DNA from: Marivita sp003149565
GTDB lineage: Bacteria > Pseudomonadota > Alphaproteobacteria > Rhodobacterales > Rhodobacteraceae
DNA: 64,000 nt
Assembly (NCBI RefSeq): GCF_965216415.1
Contig: NZ_CBDCFU010000002.1
Reading direction: 5' to 3' (one strand)
Made by a program: the position numbers and the translations under genes. The first letter of the stretch is position 1. Every line of letters starts with the position of its first letter. Shown piece by piece: positions 44,282-53,304 of this stretch. Under the pieces are notes generated by a model, which had not been told where the DNA came from, ran no database searches, and was given only the letters and a program-made list of their open reading frames with translations.

Positions 44282-44842
44282 GTGTCTGAATCAGCATCCA
44301 TTTCCTCGGGCATCGCGCATCGCTATGCCATGGCGGTCTTTGACCTTGCCAAAGAGGGTAAAGAGCTCGACAAGCTCGAAGCCAACCTCGACGACCTGTC
44401 GGCCTCTCTTGCCAGCAGCCCCGAGCTTACCGATCTGATCCATTCGCCGGTGTATTCCCGCGACGCGCAAGCCAAGGCGATTTCAGCTGTCGCTGCCAAG
44501 ATGGACCTGTCCCAGATCATGCAAAACGTGCTGGCTCTGATGGCATCCAAGCGCCGTCTTTTTGTGGTCCCGCAGATGATCAACCGCCTGCGAGAGCTGA
44601 TTGCGGAAGAAAAGGGCGAGGTCACGGCTGATGTCGTTTCGGCGGTCGAGCTGAGCTCTGCGCAATCCAAAGAACTTGCCAAGACACTGAAGGCCAAGGT
44701 TGGCAAAGACGTTAAGATTAATGCGACCGTTGATGAATCCCTCATCGGCGGTCTTGTCGTTAAAGTGGGCTCGAAGATGATCGATACGTCGATCCGCTCC
44801 AAGCTCAACTCCCTGCAAAATGCTATGAAAGAGGTCGGATAA
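44282..44842 (+). CDS. atpH: ATP synthase F1 subunit delta
   Basis: 186 residues, the OSCP/delta subunit that joins the F1 head to the peripheral stalk. GIAHRYAMAVFDLAKEG at the N-terminus and VDESLIGGLVVKVGSKMIDTS near the C-terminus are the family marks. The GTG at 44282 has GAAGGG seven bases upstream and is chosen over an ATG at 44204, which would add 26 unrelated residues. It is the first gene of the F1 operon and its stop touches the atpA start. F0 genes (a, c, b) are elsewhere, as is normal for alphaproteobacteria. Confidence 0.96.
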   Translation: MSESASISSGIAHRYAMAVFDLAKEGKELDKLEANLDDLSASLASSPELTDLIHSPVYSRDAQAKAISAVAAKMDLSQIMQNVLALMASKRRLFVVPQMINRLRELIAEEKGEVTADVVSAVELSSAQSKELAKTLKAKVGKDVKINATVDESLIGGLVVKVGSKMIDTSIRSKLNSLQNAMKEVG

Positions 44843-46381
44843 ATGGGTATCCAAGCAGCCGAGATTTCTGCGATCCTGAAGGAGCAGATCAAGAACTTCG
44901 GGCAGGACGCCGAAGTCACCGAGGTGGGCCGCGTCCTTTCCGTTGGTGACGGTATTGCGCGCGTTTACGGCCTCGATAACATTCAGGCCGGTGAAATGGT
45001 CGAATTCCCGGGCGGAATTCGCGGCATGGCGCTGAACCTTGAGGCCGACAACGTCGGTATCGTTATTTTCGGTTCGGACCGTGACATTAAAGAAGGTGAC
45101 ACCGTCAAGCGCACCAACGCCATCGTGGACGTTCCGGTGGGTGACGAACTTCTGGGTCGCGTTGTTGACGGCCTGGGTAACCCGATCGACGGCAAAGGCC
45201 CGATCAAAACCGCCAACCGCTCCATCGCGGACGTGAAGGCACCGGGCATCATCCCGCGTAAATCGGTTCACGAGCCGATGGCGACCGGCCTCAAGGCCGT
45301 TGACTCGATGATCCCGATTGGCCGTGGCCAGCGCGAACTCATCATCGGTGACCGTCAGACCGGTAAGACTGCCGTTGCTCTGGACGCGGTCCTGAACCAG
45401 AAATCGTACAACGACGCTGCTGGCGACGATGAGAGCAAGAAGCTCTACTGCGTATATGTTGCGGTTGGCCAGAAGCGCTCCACTGTGGCACAGCTGGTGA
45501 AAAAGCTCGAAGAGAGCGGCGCGATCGAATATTCGATCGTTGTGGCTGCTACCGCATCCGACCCGGCGCCGATGCAGTTCCTTGCACCGTATGCGGCGAC
45601 TTCGATGGCCGAACACTTCCGCGACAACGGCCGCCACGCGCTGATCATCTATGATGACTTGTCCAAGCAGGCCGTTGCTTATCGTCAGATGTCCCTGCTG
45701 CTCCGCCGTCCGCCGGGCCGCGAAGCGTATCCGGGTGACGTTTTCTACCTCCACTCGCGCCTGCTCGAGCGTTCGGCAAAGCTGAACGAAGAAAATGGCT
45801 CGGGTTCGCTGACGGCTCTGCCGATCATCGAAACGCAGGGTGGTGACGTTTCGGCGTTTATTCCGACAAACGTGATTTCGATCACCGACGGTCAGATCTT
45901 CCTTGAAACCGAACTCTTCTACCAAGGCATCCGCCCGGCCGTGAACACCGGTCTGTCGGTGTCTCGTGTGGGGTCGTCCGCTCAGACTAGCGCGATGTCC
46001 TCGGTTGCCGGTCCGGTGAAACTGTCTCTCGCTCAGTACCGCGAAATGGCGGCCTTCGCCCAGTTCGGTTCCGACCTCGACGCCTCGACCCAGCAGCTGC
46101 TGAACCGTGGTGCGCGTCTGACCGAGCTGATGAAGCAGCCGCAGTATTCGCCGCTGACCAACGCGGAAATCGTCTGCGTGATCTTCGCCGGTACGAACGG
46201 CTACCTCGACAAGATCCCGCTTGACCGCGTCAAGGATTTCGAAGCGGGCTTGCTCGGCCACATGCGCGGCAAGCGTCAGGACATTCTTGATTGGATCACC
46301 AACGAAGATCCGAAGATCAAGGGCGATGCTGCAGACAAGCTCAAGGCCGCGATCGACGAATACGCCGCCGACTTCTCGTAA
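44843..46381 (+). CDS. atpA: ATP synthase F1 subunit alpha
   Basis: 512 residues, the standard length. It forms the non-catalytic nucleotide-binding subunits of the F1 hexamer on the cytoplasmic face of the inner membrane. The Walker A loop is IGDRQTGKTAVA around residue 170, with the Walker B in HALIIYDDLSKQAVAYRQ. The signature PAVNTGLSVSRVGSSAQ contains the arginine finger. It begins immediately after the atpH stop and is followed by atpG after 12 bases. Codon use is strongly biased to GC-ending codons, as expected of a highly expressed gene. Confidence 0.99.
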   Translation: MGIQAAEISAILKEQIKNFGQDAEVTEVGRVLSVGDGIARVYGLDNIQAGEMVEFPGGIRGMALNLEADNVGIVIFGSDRDIKEGDTVKRTNAIVDVPVGDELLGRVVDGLGNPIDGKGPIKTANRSIADVKAPGIIPRKSVHEPMATGLKAVDSMIPIGRGQRELIIGDRQTGKTAVALDAVLNQKSYNDAAGDDESKKLYCVYVAVGQKRSTVAQLVKKLEESGAIEYSIVVAATASDPAPMQFLAPYAATSMAEHFRDNGRHALIIYDDLSKQAVAYRQMSLLLRRPPGREAYPGDVFYLHSRLLERSAKLNEENGSGSLTALPIIETQGGDVSAFIPTNVISITDGQIFLETELFYQGIRPAVNTGLSVSRVGSSAQTSAMSSVAGPVKLSLAQYREMAAFAQFGSDLDASTQQLLNRGARLTELMKQPQYSPLTNAEIVCVIFAGTNGYLDKIPLDRVKDFEAGLLGHMRGKRQDILDWITNEDPKIKGDAADKLKAAIDEYAADFS

Positions 46382-46393
46382 GGAGACGAGGCA

Positions 46394-47275
46394 ATGCCAA
46401 ATCTCAAGGATTTGAAAAACAGGATCGCGTCGGTCAAATCGACCCGCAAGATCACCAAGGCCATGCAAATGGTGGCCGCCGCAAAACTGCGGCGGGCACA
46501 GGATGCCGCCGAAATGGCACGTCCTTACACAGAGCGGTTCAACGCCGTTATGGGTGCTTTGGCGGCCAGCGTTGGTGACAGCGACAGCGCGCCGAAACTG
46601 CTGAGCGGCACCGGCAAGGACGACGTGCACCTGCTTGTCGTCATGACGGCAGAGCGCGGTCTGTGCGGTGGCTTCAATGCGAACATCGCGAAGCTGGCCA
46701 AGCAGACGGCAACCGAGCTGAAAGCCAAGGGCAAGACTGTCAAAATCCTGACCGTCGGCAAAAAAGGCCGGGACGCAATGAAGCGGGACTTCGGTGATCA
46801 CTTCATCGGTCATATCGACCTCTCTGAAGTGAAACGCATCGGCTACGCTGACGCTCAGGGCATCGCCAAGGATGTCCTTGGTCGCTTCGATGCGGGTGAG
46901 TTTGATGTTGCGACCATCTTCTTTGCGAAGTTCGTGAACGTGGTCAGCCAGACGCCAACAGCACAGCAGATCATCCCGGCGGCATTCGATGCGCCCGAGG
47001 AAGGCTCCGCTGAAGCCACAACGCTCTACGATTATGAGCCGGACGAAGAGGCGATCTTGGCCGACCTTCTCCCGCGCGGTGTGGCCACGCAGATCTTCGC
47101 GGCGTTGCTGGAAAACGGTGCCTCCGAACAGGGTGCCCGGATGAGCGCGATGGATAACGCAACGCGGAACGCGGGCGAGATGATTGACAAGCTCACCATC
47201 GAATACAACCGTTCACGTCAGGCCGTGATTACCAACGAACTGATCGAAATTATCTCGGGCGCTGAGGCGCTCTAA
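46394..47275 (+). CDS. atpG: ATP synthase F1 subunit gamma
   Basis: 293 residues forming the central rotating shaft. The N-terminal coiled-coil helix begins LKDLKNRIASVKSTRKITKA. The Rossmann-like middle has TAERGLCGGFNANIAK, and the C-terminal helix ends SAMDNATRNAGEMIDKL with the family signature NRSRQAVITNELIEIISGAEAL. AAGGAGACGAGGC precedes the ATG. It is the third gene in the usual HAGDC order. Confidence 0.99.
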   Translation: MPNLKDLKNRIASVKSTRKITKAMQMVAAAKLRRAQDAAEMARPYTERFNAVMGALAASVGDSDSAPKLLSGTGKDDVHLLVVMTAERGLCGGFNANIAKLAKQTATELKAKGKTVKILTVGKKGRDAMKRDFGDHFIGHIDLSEVKRIGYADAQGIAKDVLGRFDAGEFDVATIFFAKFVNVVSQTPTAQQIIPAAFDAPEEGSAEATTLYDYEPDEEAILADLLPRGVATQIFAALLENGASEQGARMSAMDNATRNAGEMIDKLTIEYNRSRQAVITNELIEIISGAEAL

Positions 47276-47291
47276 GAACCGGAGACGAAAC

Positions 47292-48716
47292 ATGGCAAAC
47301 GCAAAAGGCAAAATCACGCAGGTGATCGGCGCCGTCGTGGACGTTCAGTTCGACGACCACCTGCCGGCTATTTTGAACTCGCTGACCACGGACAACAACG
47401 GCAAGAAGCTCGTTCTCGAAGTGGCCCAGCACCTTGGCGAAAACACCGTTCGCACCATCGCGATGGACGCGACCGAAGGTCTCGTTCGCGGTCAGGAAGT
47501 TGTCGACACCGATGGCCCGATCTCGGTTCCGGTGGGTGCAGCGACACTTGGCCGTATCCTGAACGTCGTCGGTGAGCCGGTAGACGAAGGTGGCCCGGTG
47601 GAAGCGGACGAATTCCGCCCGATCCACGCGCCCGCGCCCGAATTCGCGGAACAGTCGACAGAGTCCGAAATCCTCGTCACCGGCATCAAGGTGATCGACC
47701 TTCTCGCACCCTACTCCAAGGGCGGTAAGATCGGTCTCTTCGGCGGTGCCGGCGTGGGCAAGACCGTTCTCATCATGGAACTGATCAACAACATCGCGAA
47801 GGTGCACTCGGGTTACTCGGTGTTCGCGGGTGTGGGCGAACGGACCCGTGAGGGCAACGACCTTTACCACGAAATGATCGAATCCAACGTTATCAAGCCG
47901 GATAACCTCAAGGAAAGCCAGGTGGCCCTTGTGTACGGTCAGATGAACGAGCCTCCGGGAGCACGTGCACGTGTGGCCCTGACCGGTCTGACACTGGCCG
48001 AACAATTCCGGGACCAGTCCGGAACCGACGTTCTGTTCTTCGTGGACAACATCTTCCGCTTCACTCAGGCCGGTTCCGAGGTGTCTGCTCTCTTGGGTCG
48101 TATCCCGTCCGCTGTGGGCTACCAGCCGACACTGGCGACCGACATGGGTCAGATGCAGGAACGCATCACATCGACCAAAGCTGGCTCGATCACGTCGATC
48201 CAGGCCGTGTACGTGCCTGCGGACGACCTTACCGACCCAGCGCCGGCCACGACCTTTGCTCACCTGGACGCAACAACCGTTCTGTCGCGTGCGATTTCCG
48301 AGCTTGGCATCTATCCGGCGGTGGACCCGCTCGACTCGAACTCGCGTCTGATGGACCCGCAGATCGTGGGCGAAGAGCACTATCAGGTCGCGCGTGACGT
48401 TCAGGGTATCCTGCAGCGTTACAAGTCGCTTCAGGACATCATTGCGATCCTCGGCATGGACGAACTGTCCGAAGAGGACAAGATGACCGTGGCCCGTGCG
48501 CGTAAAATTCAGCGCTTCCTGTCGCAGCCCTTCGACGTGGCGAAGGTCTTTACCGGCTCTGACGGTGTTCAGGTTCCGCTCGAAGACACGATCTCGTCCT
48601 TCAAGGCTGTTGTGGCCGGTGAATACGACCACCTGCCCGAAGGCGCCTTCTACATGGTTGGCGGCATCGAGGAAGTGAAAGCCAAAGCCGAAAAGATGGC
48701 GGCAGACGCGGCCTAA
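47292..48716 (+). CDS. atpD: ATP synthase F1 subunit beta
   Basis: 474 residues, the catalytic subunit. The Walker A loop is GGAGVGKTVLIMELI near residue 155, followed by GVGERTREGNDLYHEM with the catalytic glutamate and VLFFVDNIFRFTQAGSEVSALLGR as Walker B region. The P-loop lysine, Mg ligand and general-base Glu are all intact. A 16-base spacer with GGAGACG precedes the ATG. Two short non-consensus insertions relative to E. coli are common in this group of bacteria. Confidence 0.99.
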   Translation: MANAKGKITQVIGAVVDVQFDDHLPAILNSLTTDNNGKKLVLEVAQHLGENTVRTIAMDATEGLVRGQEVVDTDGPISVPVGAATLGRILNVVGEPVDEGGPVEADEFRPIHAPAPEFAEQSTESEILVTGIKVIDLLAPYSKGGKIGLFGGAGVGKTVLIMELINNIAKVHSGYSVFAGVGERTREGNDLYHEMIESNVIKPDNLKESQVALVYGQMNEPPGARARVALTGLTLAEQFRDQSGTDVLFFVDNIFRFTQAGSEVSALLGRIPSAVGYQPTLATDMGQMQERITSTKAGSITSIQAVYVPADDLTDPAPATTFAHLDATTVLSRAISELGIYPAVDPLDSNSRLMDPQIVGEEHYQVARDVQGILQRYKSLQDIIAILGMDELSEEDKMTVARARKIQRFLSQPFDVAKVFTGSDGVQVPLEDTISSFKAVVAGEYDHLPEGAFYMVGGIEEVKAKAEKMAADAA

Positions 48717-48731
48717 AACGGGCGTTTATCT

Positions 48732-48757
48732 GTCCTCGCGACTATCTTCGCGGGGAC
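48732..48757 (+). promoter_or_regulatory. Intercistronic hairpin between atpD and atpC
   Basis: GTCCTCGCG (48732-48740) pairs with CGCGGGGAC (48749-48757) over nine base pairs with one T-G wobble and an eight-base loop. No T-run follows, so it is not a full terminator. It may reduce read-through or set relative epsilon-subunit yield. Confidence 0.5.
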
Positions 48758-48779
48758 ATCACCCTAAAGGAGATCACTC

Positions 48780-49214
48780 ATGGCAGAGACCATGCAATTC
48801 GATCTGGTCAGCCCCGAGCGGAGCCTGATGTCGGCGCAGGTCAAATCTGTGCAGATCCCGGGTGCGGACGGCGACATGACGGCAATGCCGAACCATGCGC
48901 CTCTGATCACAACACTGCGTCCCGGTATTCTGACTGTGGAAACCGAGAAGGGCACCGAAGAGTTCGTTGTGACCGGCGGTTTCGCCGAACTGGGCGACGG
49001 CCTGTCAGTGCTCGCTGAGCGTGCCCTTCCAAAAGGCGATGTTGATCAGGCGACCTACGAGGCGATGGTTGACGAAGCGCAGTCGACCTACAACCAGACC
49101 AAAGAGACGTTCAAGAACGAGCCGGGTCCCGTAGACGATGCAGCCAAGCTGCTGTCCGATATGGTGGCGGTGGGCACGCACATTGGCCTGTCTCCGAAAC
49201 AACCGTCACTTTAA
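48780..49214 (+). CDS. atpC: ATP synthase F1 subunit epsilon
   Basis: 144 residues. The N-terminal beta-sandwich is complete: FDLVSPERSLMSAQVKSVQIPG, then GDMTAMPNHAPLITTLRPG. A helical C-terminal part follows, as in other alphaproteobacterial epsilon subunits. AAAGGAG lies seven bases before the ATG. It is the last gene of the operon and a strong terminator follows 22 bases downstream. Confidence 0.96.
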   Translation: MAETMQFDLVSPERSLMSAQVKSVQIPGADGDMTAMPNHAPLITTLRPGILTVETEKGTEEFVVTGGFAELGDGLSVLAERALPKGDVDQATYEAMVDEAQSTYNQTKETFKNEPGPVDDAAKLLSDMVAVGTHIGLSPKQPSL

Positions 49215-49236
49215 GCTGGCAGTTTTTCGAAAGAAT

Positions 49237-49264
49237 AGCCCCGCAGTTACGCGGGGCTTTTTTT
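49237..49264 (+). terminator. Rho-independent terminator of atpHAGDC
   Basis: AGCCCCGC (49237-49244) and GCGGGGCT (49251-49258) form a perfect 8-bp stem with a six-base loop, followed by a run of seven T. It lies 23 bases after the atpC stop. Confidence 0.95.
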
Positions 49265-49319
49265 GTTTGGGGTGCCACCAGCGCTACGATAGAACCCTAT
49301 GACCTCGAGAGATGTTGAC

Positions 49320-49670
49320 ATGCAAATCATCAATAGTTCGCGTATCGGGATTGCCCAAGGATCTGTCGATCTCTTTTCGGATTTCGAAGAAGGGGGCGAT
49401 ATGTGGACAGGTGAAGGCGCACGTATGCGGCGGCAGTGGATTGCTTTTGCAAAGCCTTATGCGACCACACCAATGGTCCATGTGTCACTGACGCTTTGGG
49501 ATATGGACAGCGCGCACAACGTACGCGCCGATCTCACCGCAGAGAATGTATCAGAAACCGGGTTTGAAACGGTCTTCCGCACATGGCTTGATACCCGCGT
49601 CGCGAGGGTTCGGATCTCCTGGTTGGCGATCGGAGCGGTTCATCACGAAGATGACTGGGATGTGTTGTGA
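49320..49670 (+). CDS. H-type lectin domain protein
   Basis: 116 residues that consist almost entirely of one H-type lectin domain: SVDLFSDFEEGGDMWTG, RRQWIAFAKPYATTPMVHV, then TGFETVFRTWLDTRVARVRI and SWLAIGAV. This carbohydrate-binding fold was first seen in snail agglutinin and discoidin-like proteins, and bacterial copies of this size occur in roseobacters with unknown roles. No signal peptide is visible, so it is probably cytoplasmic or exported by an unknown route. The ATG at 49320 has GAGAG eight bases upstream; an ATG at 49299 would add seven residues. Confidence 0.85.
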   Translation: MQIINSSRIGIAQGSVDLFSDFEEGGDMWTGEGARMRRQWIAFAKPYATTPMVHVSLTLWDMDSAHNVRADLTAENVSETGFETVFRTWLDTRVARVRISWLAIGAVHHEDDWDVL

Positions 49671-49764
49671 TAGCCTAGGCAGCTTTGACGCAGAGGTTGA
49701 ACCAGAAACACATTCCCGGTTCACTCCTGCGAAGACGTGATAACAGTCCTTACAAGACTTCGTT

Positions 49765-50775
49765 TCAGAGGATGCCTTCGTAAATTGGACCGAGCGTTTC
49801 TGTCTCGAAAAGCGACGAAACGGATGTACCGTTCCAGATATTGAGGATCGCCTGGGCGAACATTGGAGCCGTTGGAACGATGCGTATGTTCGGAGCGCTC
49901 GCCACCGCTTCGGTTGCTTGAATGGAGTCCGTGATCACCAGTGATTTCATGACCGACTTGGTGATCCGCTCCACTGCTGGCCCTGAAAGGACGCCGTGTG
50001 TGATGTAGGAATGCACCTCGGTTGCGCCATGTTGCATCAGCACTTCAGCAGCTTTGCACAGTGTTCCAGCCGTGTCACAGATGTCATCCACGATGATACA
50101 CTTTTTGCCTGTCACGTCACCGATGACAGTCATCTCGGCAACTTCGCCCGGCTTTTCACGGCGTTTGTCGACGATCGAGAGCGGTGCGTTGATCCGTTTT
50201 GCCAGTTCGCGCGCACGGGCCACGCCGCCGACGTCTGGAGAGACAATCATCACATCCTTGGTGTCGCCTTTGAACTGCTCCAAGATGTCGAGCGCAAAGA
50301 TCGGCGACGCGTAAAGGTTGTCGACCGGAATATCGAAGAAACCCTGAATCTGCGCCGCGTGCAGGTCCATTGTCAGAACCCGCTCGATCCCCGCTTCAAC
50401 GACCATGTTCGCCACCAGTTTCGCGCTGATCGGCGTGCGGGCCTTTGACCGGCGATCCTGACGTGCATAGCCGAAATAGGGAATAACGGCTGTGATGCGC
50501 GCAGCAGAGGAGCGGCGCAAAGCATCGGACATGATGAGAAGCTCCATCAAGTTGTCGTTGGCCGGGTTTGAGGTTGGCTGAATGATGAACATGTCCTCGC
50601 CGCGAACGTTCTCGTAGACCTCGACAAAGATCTCTTGATCGTTGAAACGTTCGACCCGAGCATCGACCAGTCCAACGCTCATTCCACGGTACATCGTCAT
50701 GCGTCGGGCAATCGCCTTGGCCAGAGGCATATTGCCATTGCCAGAGATCAGTTTGGGTTCATCAATGCTTGGCAT
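49765..50775 (-). CDS. prs: Ribose-phosphate pyrophosphokinase
   Basis: 336 residues making PRPP from ribose 5-phosphate and ATP for nucleotide, histidine and tryptophan synthesis. Visible are ISGNGNMPLAKAIA near the N-terminus, IPYFGYARQDRRSKARTPIS with the ATP-binding loop, LTMDLHAAQIQGFFDIPVDN with metal ligands, and the PRPP-binding CIIVDDICDTAGTLCKAA. The length is slightly longer than the usual 310-320 because of an N-terminal extension of about ten residues. It stands alone on the minus strand. Confidence 0.97.
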   Translation of the reverse strand: MPSIDEPKLISGNGNMPLAKAIARRMTMYRGMSVGLVDARVERFNDQEIFVEVYENVRGEDMFIIQPTSNPANDNLMELLIMSDALRRSSAARITAVIPYFGYARQDRRSKARTPISAKLVANMVVEAGIERVLTMDLHAAQIQGFFDIPVDNLYASPIFALDILEQFKGDTKDVMIVSPDVGGVARARELAKRINAPLSIVDKRREKPGEVAEMTVIGDVTGKKCIIVDDICDTAGTLCKAAEVLMQHGATEVHSYITHGVLSGPAVERITKSVMKSLVITDSIQATEAVASAPNIRIVPTAPMFAQAILNIWNGTSVSSLFETETLGPIYEGIL

Positions 50776-50880
50776 GGCAGCAGGCTCCGTAGACAGTCGT
50801 GTATGACAGATTCGTGACGTTGCGCTCGCCTTAGCATGGGCCTACCGTCGCGCAAAGCAACAGACGCCCGGAGAGATGAT

Positions 50881-51480
50881 ATGGCCCACATTGATTACTT
50901 TTTTTCAACAACATCGCCATATGCCTACCTAGCAGGCACCCGACTGGAAGAAGTTGCGGCCAAGCATGGCGCGTCCATCACCTACAAGCCCGTTGACACC
51001 TCAGGCCTTTTTGCGCGCACCGGTGGCACGCCGCCAAATGAAAGACATGCGAGCCGGCTGGAAATGCGTGCACAGGAATTGACGCGCCAATCGAAAAAGC
51101 GCGGCTTGCCGATAACGCTTCAACCCGCCTTTTGGCCAACAAACCGTGCTCCGGCGGCTTATGCCATTATCGCTGCGCAGAACGCTGGCGGTGGCGATCT
51201 GGGTAAATTGACCCATAGCATACTTCGCGCTGTTTGGGCGGAGGACAAAGATATCGCGCAAGACGACGTGGTACGGTCCTGCCTGTCTGCTGCCGGGTTC
51301 GATCCGTCCCTCGCGGATAGCGGGCTCTTGACCGGAGCGGAAACCTATGCCGCCAATTTGGAGGAAGCCGTGTCGCGCGGAGTCTTCGGTGTTCCATTCT
51401 ACATTACGGATAACGACCAAAGGTTCTGGGGGCAGGATCGTATCGAGGATTTAGACCTGCATCTGGCAGGCAAACTCTGA
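50881..51480 (+). CDS. 2-hydroxychromene-2-carboxylate isomerase-like (DsbA-family thioredoxin fold)
   Basis: 199 residues of the kappa-class glutathione transferase/HCCA isomerase group in the DsbA superfamily. The family opening is YFFSTTSPYAYLAG, with Ser in the position used to activate glutathione. The C-terminal part GVFGVPFYITDNDQRFWGQDRIEDLD is highly characteristic. No naphthalene-degradation genes are near, so the natural substrate is unknown. GGAGAGATGAT precedes the ATG at 50881, which is preferred to an upstream in-frame ATG. The alpha/beta hydrolase gene starts in the stop codon (TGATG), so the two are coupled. Confidence 0.9.
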   Translation: MAHIDYFFSTTSPYAYLAGTRLEEVAAKHGASITYKPVDTSGLFARTGGTPPNERHASRLEMRAQELTRQSKKRGLPITLQPAFWPTNRAPAAYAIIAAQNAGGGDLGKLTHSILRAVWAEDKDIAQDDVVRSCLSAAGFDPSLADSGLLTGAETYAANLEEAVSRGVFGVPFYITDNDQRFWGQDRIEDLDLHLAGKL

Positions 51481-52283
51481 TGCTCGATAACGTCAGAGGC
51501 GGCTTCCCGGTTTACACGCGCAGTTTCGGTCACGGCTTACAATCGGGTCTACTTTTGCACTGTGCTCTGGCACATTCGAAGGTGTGGGCACCGCTTGCAA
51601 CGCATTTGTCGGACGAACTCACAATGATTGCCCCGGATATGCCGGGGCATGGGCGCAGCGCTGCCTGGGACCAAAGGTCTGACTTGCATGATCAGGTCAC
51701 GGCAATTGCCTTGGATTGCTTGCGCGATGGCGGGCACGTCATCGGACACAGCTTCGGGGCGACGGTTGCGCTTCGTTTGGCGATTGAGGCGCCTGAAAGG
51801 GTGCATAGCCTCACGCTGATCGAGCCCGTGCTCTTTGCGGCCGCGCGGGAAAGCGATGAGACCGTCTTTCAAAATTATCTTGACACATCGCGAGGGTTCG
51901 GCGCGGCTCTGGATCAGGAAGACTGGGCAAAAGCCGCCGCCGATTTTATCCGTGTTTGGGGCGATGGCCGTCCTTGGGGTGACCTGAGTGAGAAGGAACA
52001 AACACTGTTCTCTGCGCAAATGCCGTTCATCCGGGAAACCGAACCCTGTCTGGTCGACGATGCCAATGATTTGCTCTCCGGAGGTCGTCCCGAATCCATT
52101 CAATGCCCCACACAGTTGATCCGCGGTGCTGAGAGCGAGCCGGTGATTGCCGCCATCCATGCAACGCTGGCGAGACGGATTCCACAGGCATCAGATGCCG
52201 TGGTGGCGGGGGCTGGACATATGGTTCCGATCACCCATCCAGAACAGGTCGCAGCCCTCGTTAAGCCTTTGATCATCGGCTAA
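51480..52283 (+). CDS. Alpha/beta hydrolase
   Basis: 267 residues of the alpha/beta-hydrolase fold. The nucleophile elbow is VIGHSFGATVAL with Ser91. The oxyanion-hole region is near LLHCALAHSKVWAPLA, and APDMPGHGRSAAW is the usual strand-4 motif. The catalytic His is in AGAGHMVPITHPEQ. The acid is probably in the segment before it. No signal peptide is present. It is coupled to the DsbA-like isomerase gene upstream, which may point to a shared aromatic or glutathione-linked substrate; nothing more specific can be said. Confidence 0.9.
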   Translation: MLDNVRGGFPVYTRSFGHGLQSGLLLHCALAHSKVWAPLATHLSDELTMIAPDMPGHGRSAAWDQRSDLHDQVTAIALDCLRDGGHVIGHSFGATVALRLAIEAPERVHSLTLIEPVLFAAARESDETVFQNYLDTSRGFGAALDQEDWAKAAADFIRVWGDGRPWGDLSEKEQTLFSAQMPFIRETEPCLVDDANDLLSGGRPESIQCPTQLIRGAESEPVIAAIHATLARRIPQASDAVVAGAGHMVPITHPEQVAALVKPLIIG

Positions 52284-52353
52284 CCCCTTGCAAGACGGGG
52301 ATCGGTACGCCATCTACGCCCTGACGTAAGCACACTGGCGACAGGAGACGCAG

Positions 52354-53277
52354 ATGATCGAACTTGGACAAGGCCCATCCGCGGCAGAACTGGTCAAGGA
52401 CGTGTCCCAAGATGCGTTCATGGCCGAAGTGGTCGACGGGAGCATGGAAACGCCGGTCATCGTTGATTTCTGGGCGCCGTGGTGCGGACCCTGTAAAACG
52501 CTCGGCCCAATGCTTGAAGCAGAAGTCACCGCCGCCCGCGGTGCGGTGAAAATGGCCAAGGTCAATGTAGACGAGGCGCAGGGGCTCGTGCAGGCATTGG
52601 CGCAGCAGGGGCTGCCGATCCAGTCTATCCCAACCGTAGTGGCCTTTGTCAAAGGGCGGCCTGTGGACATGTTCCAAGGCGCGCAGCCGGGCTCCGAGAT
52701 CAAGGCCTTTGTCGAGAGGGTCGTCAAAGCGGGTGGCGGGGATGCAAGCGGTGGATTGGACGATGCCGTTGAGGCGGCAGAGGAGATGCTTGAGACCGGT
52801 GCCGCTGTCGATGCCATGCAGACCTTTGCAGCTGTCCTCGAAGAAGACCCCCACCACGCTCGCGCCTATGCGGGTATGGTGCGTTGCGCTTTGGCAGCCG
52901 ACGATCTGGAGCAGGCAGAGGCCATCTTGAACGGGGCGCCCGCCGAGATTTCAGACAAGCCGGAGCTGGAAGCGGTTCATGCTCAATTGGAACTGGCAAA
53001 GCAGGCCAGCAATTCTGGTCCGGTCGCGGAATTGCAAGCCGCTGTCGAAGCCGATCCCGACAATCACCAAGCCCGGTTTGATTTGGCACAAGCGCTTTAT
53101 TCGAAGGGCGACGGCCAAGGGGCAGTCGATCATTTGCTGGAGCTTTTCCGCCGCGATCGCGAGTGGAATGACGGGGCTGCGAAGGCACAATTGATGACGA
53201 TCTTCGACGCGCTGAAACCAAACGACCCGGTTGCTCTGAACGGCCGTCGTCGTTTGAGTTCAATGATATTTGCCTGA
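52354..53277 (+). CDS. Thioredoxin-TPR co-chaperone (CnoX/YbbN-like)
   Basis: 307 residues. The N-terminal thioredoxin domain (about 15-120) has the complete active site WAPWCGPCK with Cys44 and Cys47, and IQSIPTVVAFVKGRPVD with the cis-proline. From about 130 to the end there are TPR-like helical repeats (AAEEMLETGAAVDAMQTFAA, ARFDLAQALYSKGDGQGAVD). This is the architecture of CnoX/YbbN, a chaperone that protects substrates from oxidation and hands them to GroEL. The E. coli version has a redox-inactive SxxC motif, whereas the full CGPC here matches the Caulobacter-type form with thioredoxin activity. AGGAGAC precedes the ATG. Confidence 0.93.
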   Translation: MIELGQGPSAAELVKDVSQDAFMAEVVDGSMETPVIVDFWAPWCGPCKTLGPMLEAEVTAARGAVKMAKVNVDEAQGLVQALAQQGLPIQSIPTVVAFVKGRPVDMFQGAQPGSEIKAFVERVVKAGGGDASGGLDDAVEAAEEMLETGAAVDAMQTFAAVLEEDPHHARAYAGMVRCALAADDLEQAEAILNGAPAEISDKPELEAVHAQLELAKQASNSGPVAELQAAVEADPDNHQARFDLAQALYSKGDGQGAVDHLLELFRRDREWNDGAAKAQLMTIFDALKPNDPVALNGRRRLSSMIFA

Positions 53278-53304
53278 TCGCAACGCCAGCCTACCTCTTG
53301 GGCT

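Noticed and set aside
44282..49214. Suspicion that the ATP synthase operon is incomplete because F0 genes are missing.
   Set aside because: Separate F1 and F0 operons are the normal arrangement in alphaproteobacteria.
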